A model generated the notes under the pieces. That model saw only the letters and a program-made list of their open reading frames with translations. It was not told the origin of the DNA and did no database searches. The position numbers were made by a program, and so were the translations under genes. Of a DNA stretch of 64,000 nt, positions 54,600 to 64,000 are shown piece by piece. Origin of the DNA: Euglena gracilis (Eukaryota; Euglenida; Euglenophyceae; Euglenales); contig CP154956.1 in assembly GCA_039621445.1 (NCBI GenBank), positions 40,531,509 through 40,595,508 of the forward strand. The letters run 5' to 3'. Each line of letters begins with the position of its first letter. The first letter of the stretch is position 1.

Positions 54600-57500
54600 T
54601 GCCAGGCAGAGTGACCCAAAGACACGGGGCCACTGGGCTGAACCTTTGGTGTGCCCAGGGATTTGCCGTCCCTGAGTCAGTGGTGAAGGAGGCACCCACC
54701 AGCCGGTTATGCGCCCCCCGACCCTGCCGTCCGGTTACTATTAAACAGGACAGGGGGGCTCCGGACGGACCGGCACCATCCCGGTGGTGCGGGGAGGCCA
54801 CCGGGTATGGTTGTTATCCAAATACATTGCCTAAGGCCCGGCCCCTTGTCTGTGTGGCCACCTTACGGTGTATACTTCGAGGAACGGACCTACGGCTTGA
54901 GCAGGCCCCTCCGTTTCCTCCCCGTGCAGCCCCTGGCATGTGCAGACGCCTTGCTGCACGGGCCCCTGCGCGTGAGTCCACAGGGAGAGCAGGCCCTCTC
55001 GCGCGTAGACGCCCGCGCTGTTCGTGGGACATGAGTCGTCGTCCCTCTCAGCGTCGAAGGGGACCTGGAATGGACAGGGCAAAGGAAGGGAGGCTCCTCC
55101 CCTGTGCTGTTTCAGGTCTCGGGTGCCTGGGACTAGAGTAACCGCTGTTAGCATGCCAAGGCGATGCTGTGACCTGGCGGTGTGGGGCTCTGCCTGGCCT
55201 TGTGGTGAGTAAGGGCCCGCGACGGGAGGCACCCTGAAAACCTACTGAACCTGTTTCAGTGCCAGGCAGAGTGACCCAAAGACACGGGGCCACTGGGCTG
55301 AACCTTTGGTGTGCCCAGGGATTTGCCGCCCCTGAGTCAGTGGTGAAGGAGGCACCCACCAGCCGGTTATGCGCCCCCCGACCCTGCCGTCCGGTTACTA
55401 TTAAACAGGACAGGGGGGCTCCGGACGGACCGGCACCATCCCGGTGGTGCGGGGAGGCCACCGGGTATGGTTGTTATCCAAATACATTGCCTAAGGCCCG
55501 GCCCCTTGTCTGTGTGGCCACCTTACGGTGTATACTTCGAGGAACGGACCTACGGCTTGAGCAGGCCCCTCCGTTTCCTCCCCGTGCAGCCCCTGGCATG
55601 TGCAGACGCCTTGCTGCACGGGCCCCTGCGCGTGAGTCCACAGGGAGAGCAGGCCCTCTCGCGCGTAGACGCCCGCGCTGTTCGTGGGACATGAGTCGTC
55701 GTCCCTCTCAGCGTGGAAGGGGACCTGGAATGGACAGGGCAAAGGAAGGGAGGCTCCTCCCCTGTGCTGTTTCAGGTCTCGGGTGCCTGGGACTAGAGTA
55801 ACCGCTGTTAGCATGCCAAGGCGATGCTGTGACCTGGCGGTGTGGGGCTCTGCCTGGCCTTGTGGTGAGTAAGGGCCCGCGACGGGAGGCACCCTGAAAA
55901 CCTACTGAACCTGTTTCAGTGCCAGGCGGAGTGACCCAAAGACACGGGGCCACTGGGCTGAACCTTTGGTGTGCCCAGGGATTTGCCGTCCCTGAGTCAG
56001 TGGTGAAGGAGGCACCCACCAGCCGGTTATGCGCCCCCCGACCCTGCCGTCCGGTTACTATTAAACAGGACAGGGGGGCTCCGGACGGACCGGCACCATC
56101 CCGGTGGTGCGGGGAGGCCACCGGGTATGGTTGTTATCCAAATACATTGCCTAAGGCCCGGCCCCTTGTCTGTGTGGCCACCTTACGGTGTATACTTCGA
56201 GGAACGGACCTACGGCTTGAGCAGGCCCCTCCGTTTCCTCCCCGTGCAGCCCCTGGCATGTGCAGACGCCTTGCTGCACGGGCCCCTGCGCGTGAGTCCA
56301 CGGGGAGAGCAGGCCCCTGTCGCGCGTAGACGCCCGCGCTGTTCGTGGGACATGAGTCGTCGTCCCTCTCAGCGTGGAAGGGGACCTGGAATGGACAGGG
56401 CAAAGGAAGGGAGGCTCCTCCCCTGTGCTGTTTCAGGTCTCGGGTGCCTGGGACTAGAGTAACCGCTGTTAGCATGCCAAGGCGATGCTGTGACCTGGCG
56501 GTGTGGGGCTCTGCCTGGCCTTGTGGTGAGTAAGGGCCCGCGACGGGAGGCACCCTGAAAACCTACTGAACCTGTTTCAGTGCCAGGCAGAGTGACCCAA
56601 AGACACGGGGCCACTGGGCTGAACCTTTGGTGTGCCCAGGGATTTGCCGTCCCTGAGTCAGTGGTGAAGGAGGCACCCACCAGCCGGTTATGCGCCCCCC
56701 GACCCTGCCGTCCGGTTACTATTAAACAGGACAGGGGGGCTCCGGACGGACCGGCACCATCCCGGTGGTGCGGGGAGGCCACCGGGTATGGTTGTTATCC
56801 AAATACATTGCCTAAGGCCCGGCCCCTTGTCTGTGTGGCCACCTTACGGTGTATACTTCGAGGAACGGACCTACGGCTTGAGCAGGCCCCTCCGTTTCCT
56901 CCCCGTGCAGCCCCTGGCATGTGCAGACGCCTTGCTGCACGGGCCCCTGCGCGTGAGTCCACAGGGAGAGCAGGCCCTCTCGCGCGTAGACGCCCGCGCT
57001 GTTCGTGGGACATGAGTCGTCGTCCCTCTCAGCGTGGAAGGGGACCTGGAATGGACAGGGCAAAGGAAGGGAGGCTCCTCCCCTGTGCTGTTTCAGGTCT
57101 CGGGTGCCTGGGACTAGAGTAACCGCTGTTAGCATGCCAAGGCGATGCTGTGACCTGGCGGTGTGGGGCTCTGCCTGGCCTTGTGGTGAGTAAGGGCCCG
57201 CGACGGGAGGCACCCTGAAAACCTACTGAACCTGTTTCAGTGCCAGGCAGAGTGACCCAAAGACACGGGGCCACTGGGCTGAACCTTTGGTGTGCCCAGG
57301 GATTTGCCGTCCCTGAGTCAGTGGTGAAGGAGGCACCCACCAGCCGGTTATGCGCCCCCCGACCCTGCCGTCCGGTTACTATTAAACAGGACAGGGGGGC
57401 TCCGGACGGACCGGCACCATCCCGGTGGTGCGGGGAGGCCACCGGGTATGGTTGTTATCCAAATACATTGCCTAAGGCCCGGCCCCTTGTCTGTGTGGCT

Positions 57501-58116
57501 ACCTTACGGTGTATACTTCGAGGAACGGACCTACGGCTTGAGCAGGCCCCTCCGTTTCCTCCCCGTGCAGCCCCTGGCATGTGCAGACGCCTTGCTGCAC
57601 GGGCCCCTGCGCGTGAGTCCACAGGGAGAGCAGGCCCTCTCGCGCGTAGACGCCCGCGCTGTTCGTGGGACATGAGTCGTCGTCCCTCTCAGCGTGGAAG
57701 GGGACCTGGAATGGACAGGGCAAAGGAAGGGAGGCTCCTCCCCTGTGCTGTTTCAGGTCTCGGGTGCCTGGGACTAGAGTAACCGCTGTTAGCATGCCAA
57801 GGCGATGCTGTGACCTGGCGGTGTGGGGCTCTGCCTGGCCTTGTGGTGAGTAAGGGCCCGCGACGGGAGGCACCCTGAAAACCTACTGAACCTGTTTCAG
57901 TGCCAGGCAGAGTGACCCAAAGACACGGGGCCACTGGGCTGAACCTTTGGTGTGCCCAGGGATTTGCCGTCCCTGAGTCAGTGGTGAAGGAGGCACCCAC
58001 CAGCCGGTTATGCGCCCCCCGACCCTGCCGTCCGGTTACTATTAAACAGGACAGGGGGGCTCCGGACGGACCGGCACCATCCCGGTGGTGCGGGGAGGCC
58101 ACCGGGTATGGTTGTT

Positions 58117-58162
58117 ATCCAAATACATACATACATACATACATACATACATACATACATAG
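58117..58162. repeat. (ACAT)n microsatellite, right border of the 660-bp array
   Basis: The truncated last unit reads ...TTATCCAAATACAT and runs straight into ACAT repeats. The unit's own AAATACAT supplies the overlap. Confidence 0.95.
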
Positions 58163-58397
58163 ATTGCAGCTTTATTAATATCATTATTTATTATCTTCCA
58201 GCTGATCCTTTATTATATGTATAATATATATGATCATATATTATTCATCATCAATGTTGATATTAGTCTTATTCAGTGAGTCACACACTCACTCACTTAA
58301 CACACATACAATTGCGCCTGCAAAAAGCTTCTTTTTCACTCGAAAGACCCCCCCCCCCCTGGGAGCCTGGCGCCCTCAGCTATCCCTGTGGCCCCAG

Positions 58398-58465
58398 GTG
58401 CTGCTCTCCGCCCTGGAGCAGCACATCCTCTTCCAGCTGCTCCGGCACCGCCGCAGCTCCCAGAG
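58398..58465 (+). CDS. Possible exon of an unrecognised gene
   Basis: After TATCCCTGTGGCCCCAG the frame reads VLLSALEQHILFQLLRHRRS, an amphipathic helix. The downstream GC-rich open sequence to 59160 is proline/alanine-rich in every frame and I cannot choose a reading. Host gene unknown. Confidence 0.35.
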
Positions 58466-59164
58466 AAGTCCCGCCCGTCCCCCACGAGCTGCTGGCCGGG
58501 CGGGGCCCGTCCCGCTGGACCCCGAGGGCGACGGCGTCTCCCTCCTCCCCGACCCGCCCACCGCCGTGCCGGGGCTGGGCCATCCCCGTGTGTCCTGCAT
58601 GCCGCCAAGCCCCCTGCCTTGCACCGCTGCAGCACCGCCCAATGGCCCTCAGGTCCCATGGCTGCCCACTGTCCTCTCTCGCCACAGGCCCCCGACGTTG
58701 GGCATCACGGCTGCAACAAACGCTGCTGGGCCCCCCGTGGAGTCGCCTGCGGCCCCCCATGCCCAAACCTCCAAATCGAGGTGCGTTGCAGCCGTGGCAG
58801 CTTTCGCTGTGGCTCCTGTCGACGTTGCTCTCCGATGCTGCTGCTGGTATTTTTTTTTGGTTTTGTTGTTCGGTGCCGAGGTTCTCCATGTGTGTTTTGC
58901 ATCGGGGTATTTGTCGGGCGGCGTGCTGCCCAGTTCCTGCCGCTGCTCCAGGCGCCAGCTGGGGCCCTCTCCGTCCCACGTGGTGCTGCCTCAGACCGAT
59001 GGCCGTTCCCTCCCCTCCCCCCTCCCCCGCCCACGGCTGACGCCCTCCCCGCTCCTCCTTCCGCTCTCCCCCCGACGCTGCAACGCCATCGCGAAACTCC
59101 CCCCTCCACAGTCACAGCTGACGGTCGGCCCCCAAAGGCCCCCTCTCCCATCGCCCCATTTTAG

Positions 59165-60370
59165 AGACCGCAGTGGCCTGAGTTGCACTGTGGCCCATCC
59201 ATCCTGGCTGCATCTGCTTCTGCTTGTGGCTCAACACTGATTGTTGGACTCACATTTTTCCCAGATGCTGAGAATAGGGAAAATATATTTCTCTGGCCTG
59301 TCACAGGTCTCAGGAGGAAAGGGCGTGCCAGTGCAGGTTTGAGGGGTTTTCCCTCAAATGGTATGGCAAATCCCATGTGGTTCAAATTCATTTTTGTGAG
59401 GAACAAAGTGGTGTTTCTGGTCTCCCAGTCCTACGTAACAATCAAAACCGGCATGGCGGAAAAGCGAGAATTTTGACACTGAATTTGTACATTTTCTCAC
59501 CCCTGAGCAGGGTTTAGTTTAAGGATAAGCATAAGGTTTAGATGGGGGTGCCCCTCCCTCCGTCCTGGACCAGAGGGGGGGTTTGAACACCCTCCCCCCT
59601 CCCCACCTGCCAAGGGGGTCTGGACCGCCTCCCCCCCAAAAGGTCATTTTTTTTCCTTTCAAAAGGATTTTTTTTTTGCATTTTGGCAAATTTCTGCCCA
59701 AAAAGTGCCCAAATTTGAACATTTGGTCAACTTTTGGGGCGAAATTTTTGGCCCAGCCAAAAAATCGGTCATCCGAACTGCCCAATGTTTAGGTGTGGGA
59801 TGTCCCCCCCTCCCGGACTGGAGGGGGTCCGCCTCCACCTGCCCTCATTTCGAACCCTCCCCTGAGGCATCGTGAGTGATCGCGGCACTGTTGACACCAA
59901 AAATGGACAGTGCGCAAAAGGACAAGTGACCTTTTTTCCTCTATTTTTTTGCGAGTACGGTGCACTATTTTGCGACGTTTATGCCTTTGTCCGGATTTTA
60001 TCATTTGTGTGGTATGCCTTCCTCTTGCGTGTGCGGTTCATGTTTTGATGCATCCCTTATCATCCACACCTGCTTTATGGAATCCGTGGACAAAAAAAAT
60101 GGGACAGGCTGTTTTCCGCTAATTTTCCATCTCTGGAGTCACCAATCGTGCCCCAGTCACAGGAGGGCTGTTCCGGCCCAAATCATCTCCAAAAGGGGTG
60201 CCCCGCCCGCCTCCTTCGGAGCCCCCTGTGTCACCTGCCCCAGGGTTGTACAGGAACCCCTGAAGCCCGATGGGTGGTGGTGGGTGGTGGTCCCCCCACC
60301 CCCCCCCCCCCGCCCAGGCCTTCCCACACAGCTCTGCCTGCCCCCCCCCCCCAGCCCAACTCTAGCTTGT
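59165..60370. other. Stretch without a supported gene
   Basis: G/C-run blocks at 59570-59640 and 59800-59830, and TTTTTTGCATTTTGGC-type sequence between. Contains the 5' flank of the EEP gene; no promoter motif is evident. Confidence 0.5.
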
Positions 60371-60378
60371 TGTCAAGG

Positions 60379-62819
60379 ATGCCGCCGGGCTTCACCGCGG
60401 CCAGCTTCAATGTCCGCTGCAGCACCGCCGTGGACGAAGGCCCCCTGGCCTGGGCCGCGCCAGGGAAGGCGCCGACCCCCCCCCCCCCCAATGGGCTACC
60501 CCCCCCCCCCAGGCCTCCGGCGGACCATTGAAGTGCGAGGGGGGGGGATGCTTGTGTGTTTTCAAAAGGGGTCCACAAATGCTTTTTTTTGTTTCCAGGG
60601 GCATGAAAAATATTGCTGTAAGAAGATATAATTTTATATCTTTGTCAACACCTCCTTAGAATTCCAAACCATGCTTGTCTGGTCTTTTTTTTTCCTGACA
60701 CACTCAATGTTTTTTGGCACATTTAATGTTCCTCACTTTCCTTCAAGTTTCCTCACTTTCCTTCGTTCTTTTTCTCTGTCAAGGTCTGGTAGTTGGGCTC
60801 GGGGGGAGGGGGGCAAGTAGCAGATGGGGTGTTGCAGGAGCAGGGGATTATGAGAAGGGGAGTTGAAACTGTGGTGCGGCACTTCGTCTTCAGGAATTGA
60901 GGTGGATTTTTTTTTATATCTTTGGACCCCCAGGGGGTGTAGGGTGGGTGGGTCGGCAACACCCCCTCCCCTCCCCGGGAAGTACCCCAAGGGATTTGTG
61001 GGTCCCCCGCCAGAGGCAGGGTTTTGGCTATCTTTAACTTTTTTCGGCGCGGCCCCAAAATTGACCCTGAAAAGTGGGTCCTCCAGATCAGGTTCAGAAA
61101 AATTTTTAAGACGAAAATTTTCGAAAAAAATTCAGGCGTTATTTGAGCTTTTTTAAAAAGGTTTTTTTTTTAGGCGTTTTAAGATTTTTTAAAGGGCGGC
61201 CCAAAGGGCCTGGCATCGAATGGGGTTCGAAATTCGAAAATTCAAAAAGTCCATTTTTTGAATTTAGGTGCATCAACAGTGTTCCCGCAACACCAGAAAC
61301 CAATTTTTCCTGTAGTGGCCAGTTTTTGCCAAGATTTCGCGCCTTCATCCTTGCTCGCTTTTCGAAAATTTTGCCAGAATGATGCTTTCAAGTTTTTTTA
61401 CATTTTTTTTTCAGGGATTTTGATCCAATTTGGCCAACATTTGAAAGTTTTAAAGGTATTTTAAGGCGCGTTTAAAAATAATGCCTCCCCCTGACCCCCC
61501 CTTTCCCCCAGGGGTGGAGGGACCCCTGGGTGGGTGGAAGGGGGAAAGAAACCCTTGATTCCCACTGGTGGTAAAAAGCCCCCCTGCCTGGAGCATCAAC
61601 AGACGCATCCGTGTTGGCCACCACCGCCCATAAACGGTGCCAAGGTTCCGGTGGGCTCCCTCTCTCGAGGCGCGCCGCGGTGGTGCGGTGCATCGCGCAC
61701 GCCGACGCAGACTTCGTGTCCAGCGCCTGCCCTCTTTGTGCCCTCCTGAACGAGGAGGGGAGAGACTGAAGAGACGTGATGGGCCACAGTGTTGATAAGT
61801 TGGACCCCCTGGAGTCCAATTTGGAGTCTCCCAAATTTAGCCCTCCCCAGGGAGTGTTGATTTGGCAACTAAAATTCAGAACCATCTTTTTATTTATGAA
61901 AGGGGTCATATAAGCACAGCAAAAAAATACCAGGTTTTGTAGTTTGAGAGCTGTCTAACACAATTTTTTGGAAAACAAATGCGCCTCTGTTTTCCAGCTG
62001 ATTTCCAAATCGAAGCAAATGAAGCCACCTGCCAAAAGATGGGCAAAACATCACATTTGGCGAAGTGCCATGAAAAATGTTCACCCGCGTCGATGGAATT
62101 TCCGAATTTTTTTTTAAGTATAGAACCCCCCAGACGGTGCTGATATTCCATCCGAACATAGCACCGGCGGGGCTCTATATTTGGAGGAGGGCTCCCCTGC
62201 ATTGAGGGCGGAGGAGTAGCGGCGCTGACGGCGGGGCTGCAGGAGGTGCGGCCGGACCAGCTGGCGTTCCTGCAGGAGGCGTGCCCGCCGCACGGGCTGG
62301 CCTGCGCGGCGGGCGAGTTCCGGGACGGGCGGCAGAAGGGGGAGGCGTGCCCCATCCTGTACCGCACCGCGTGGCGGCTCGAGGCGGCGGGGACGGTGTG
62401 GCTGAACGGCACGGGGACGCGGCCGCTGGGCTCGAAGGACCCGCTGCGGTGGGGGCAGGCGGGGGCCGCTGGGCCTCCTGTGTTGGTCGGCTGCAGTGAT
62501 GGTTGGGCGGTGTAGCCCCCGGCCATATGGGCCATTCAGCCGGGTTGTGTCACCGGAGTTGGGGTCAAAGCTCAACAGGCCCTCTGCCCCTCCTCCCGAC
62601 CCCGGTCTGGCGGCGGGTCAGTGCACAACCGTATCGCCACGTGGGCCGTGCTGCAGCGCGAGGGCTGCGCGGTGCTGGTCGTCAACACGCACCTCGACAA
62701 CGGGGAGGACGCGGTGCGGGCTAAGCAGGCCGCGTACCTCGTCCAGCAGCTTCCGGCATTGTTGCCACACCCCGCCCAGCTGTTGGTCAGACAACAAAGG
62801 ACCTTGCCGCAGGTGAAGC

Positions 62820-62917
<98 letters not shown>

Positions 62918-62969
62918 CGCGCGCGCGCGCGTGTGTGTGTGCGCGCGCGCGCGCGTGTGTGTGTGTGCG

Positions 62970-63001
<32 letters not shown>

Positions 63002-63044
63002 CGTGCGTGCGCGTGATGAGTGTCTGAGTTTGTTTGCATGTGTG

Positions 63045-63092
<48 letters not shown>

Positions 63093-63533
63093 CCCCTTCT
63101 TCCCTCTGTGTGTGCCTTTGTGGAGAAAAGGATTTGTCTTTCAGATGCCGAGCCTGCAGCTGCGGATGCACCCGCAGCGCTTATCGTCATGGGCGACCTG
63201 AACTGCGACCCCTACACGTCCCCCTACCAGGCCCTCCTGGACCCCTCCCTCCTCCCCCTAGCCCTACAGGACTGCAAGGACCTTGGACCGCAGGAGCCGC
63301 CGGGGGAATTGCCCGACGGCTGGGCGGAGGCCCCCTGGACCCCGACGTTCCCGAACTTTCAGGGCCGCCCGGCGCACAACACGCTCATCGACCACATCCT
63401 GTACCACAGCGACCGCTACCACGTGGCGGCGTATTCCGTTTGCACGCATCGCGAGTGTGTGGACAGCTCGGACCACCGCCTTGTGCGGGTCCGCTTTGCT
63501 CCCAACGACCCCGTGGGCAGCGAGGACGGATGA
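60379..63533 (+). CDS. Endonuclease/exonuclease/phosphatase (EEP) superfamily protein, five exons
   Basis: Divalent-metal phosphodiesterase fold shared by nucleases and phosphatases; substrate unknown. Model: 60379-60458, 61670-61715, 62207-62501, 62622-62822, 63145-63533, total 1011 nt (336 residues), phases consistent. Motifs in order: [14 protein letters not shown] with LAWAARAAVV (Asn of motif I), [14 protein letters not shown] (metal-binding Glu), [15 protein letters not shown] and [46 protein letters not shown] (His/Asp), [20 protein letters not shown] (Asp/Asn), [16 protein letters not shown] and [14 protein letters not shown] (terminal Asp-His). All catalytic residues expected for the fold are present. 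The first intron would be GC-AG (exon ...GGCCGC, then GCCAGGG). The 62207 and 62501 boundaries are less certain. The start ATG lies about ten residues before motif I, so an upstream exon remains possible. Confidence 0.8.
60650..61630. other. First intron of the EEP gene
   Basis: T-rich with G/C runs at 60800-60815 and 60940-60990. 61025-61460 holds TTTTGGCC/TTCGAAAATT-rich sequence. Nothing coding is recognised. Confidence 0.5.
62823..63090. repeat. (TG)n microsatellite occupying an intron of the EEP gene
   Basis: The inferred 5' splice site (AAGCAGG|GTGTGTG) is the first TG unit. The array has (GC)n patches at 62909-62930 and 62941-62955 and continues after a short break to 63087, before the TTGTCTTTCAG acceptor at 63144. 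Confidence 0.9.
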
Positions 63534-64000
63534 CGCACCCCTGCTTTTGTGCGTTGTTCCGATTCCCCCAATGGTTGTGAATGATGGGGTTTGCATTTCC
63601 GTAACCATTCCGCAGATCAGGCGGATACAAAGATCTAAGAAGGCATTCACCATTCAGTTGTCTTTTGCTGAAGCTGCAGATCTGACTGACAACCAGGCTC
63701 CGAAGATGTGATCCTGAGGTTGTTGACACTGCGACGCCAAAAATTGTCTTGTTTCCACCAAAACAAATTAGAAATTTAGTCTTTGTAGTAAAACCAACTC
63801 AATGACCAAAGGTTTGTTGGAGGCTCACCCCCTTGATTTTTTTGCAAGGAAAGCTGTGACTGATTTCTTCGAGAATTTTCTGGTTCCAAAACTGTTGCTT
63901 TGGTTGGGTACGACAAGGCATGGTGAAATTGTTTTTCTCTAAAACGCTCTTTTCATTCCATTCTTCACAGCACGTTTTCGTTTTTCGTTCATTTCCACCT
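63534..64000. other. Stretch without a supported gene
   Basis: Likely 3' flank of the EEP gene. Nothing else recognised. Confidence 0.5.

Larger units (their letters stand above)
52976..58128. repeat. Tandem array of a 660-bp unit, eight copies
   Basis: Unit starts (GTCTCGGGTGCCTGGG) at 52981, about 53796 (degraded junction), 54456, 55116, 55776, 56437, 57097 and 57757. The last copy stops at 58128 after about 370 bp. Units 3-7 are 660-661 bp and differ by only a few single-base changes or indels (for example GTGGAAGG/GTCGAAGG at 55055 and an extra base near 56318). Unit 1 has a C run and an unrelated 100-bp stretch instead of the usual junction. The unit does not resemble 5S rDNA, a tRNA or a spliceosomal RNA that I know. 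It could be a satellite, a tandemly duplicated retroposon piece or a repeated transcription unit. Confidence 0.9.

Noticed and set aside
52976-58128. CRISPR array or rDNA
   Set aside because: Units are 660 bp without short repeat/spacer alternation. No 5S, 5.8S or large rRNA landmarks were recognised.
53124-58178. Repeated 180-, 137-, 133- and 72-residue open frames in the 660-bp array as a family of proteins
   Set aside because: Long frames exist on both strands of every unit because the unit is GC-rich and copied. Composition is arginine/proline-rich and no motif is visible. Kept only as a possible spliced transcript.
58230-59240. 336-residue frame as a gene
   Set aside because: All three plus frames are open through the GC-rich interval and proline/alanine-rich. 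Only the short helical segment at 58398-58465 looked credible.
62823-63533. 236-residue open frame starting in the TG array
   Set aside because: Only the part from 63145 is EEP coding sequence; the rest is translated microsatellite.

Overview
This window is nuclear DNA of a eukaryote. Genes are split by GT-AG introns, exons are markedly GC-rich against AT-rich surroundings, and long dinucleotide and tetranucleotide arrays and many terminal-inverted-repeat (TIR) elements fill most of the rest. There are no operons, bacterial ribosome-binding sites or CRISPR arrays, and I saw no rRNA or tRNA gene. Repeat load, GC-rich exons and the mixture of transposons suggest an alga or other protist with an expanded genome, but the window does not fix the lineage.

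Layout. 1-17.7 kb is a transposon graveyard: two copies of a TIR element (1-597 and 13744-14223), a retrotransposon C-terminal nuclease-like fragment (6.4-6.9 kb), a broken pogo/CENP-B-like DDE transposase (7.7-9.6 kb, with possible downstream exons to 10.4 kb), BED-finger transposase remnants on the minus strand (13.4-16.4 kb), and many copies of small elements built from G/C homopolymer runs around a GGCGCC hairpin. 18.1-26.7 kb holds foldback and MITE-like elements, one with a clear nested insertion. 28.2-28.5 kb has an unrecognised exon pair.

Host genes. 31.5-38.4 kb (+) is a VPS26C/DSCR3-like gene (Retriever subunit) whose exons can be joined in phase across about 6.9 kb; its introns carry a roughly 415-bp CA array and several element fragments. 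40.0-42.4 kb (+) holds exons of a coiled-coil protein of unknown function. 60.4-63.5 kb (+) is an endonuclease/exonuclease/phosphatase (EEP) superfamily gene with all catalytic motifs present.

Mobile elements of note. 43.6-47.7 kb is an apparently complete DNA transposon with inverted ends, a perfect 9-bp flanking direct repeat, subterminal minisatellites and an uninterrupted 12-exon minus-strand gene for a KDZ-like (Kyakuja/Dileera/Zisupton) transposase of 742 residues. 52.98-58.13 kb is a nearly identical tandem array of a 660-bp unit bounded on both sides by (ACAT)n microsatellites. The intact transposon and the array are the best candidates for something new here. The transposon's introns are 43-82 nt, the host genes' introns are from 82 nt to several kb, so the two classes of gene look very different.
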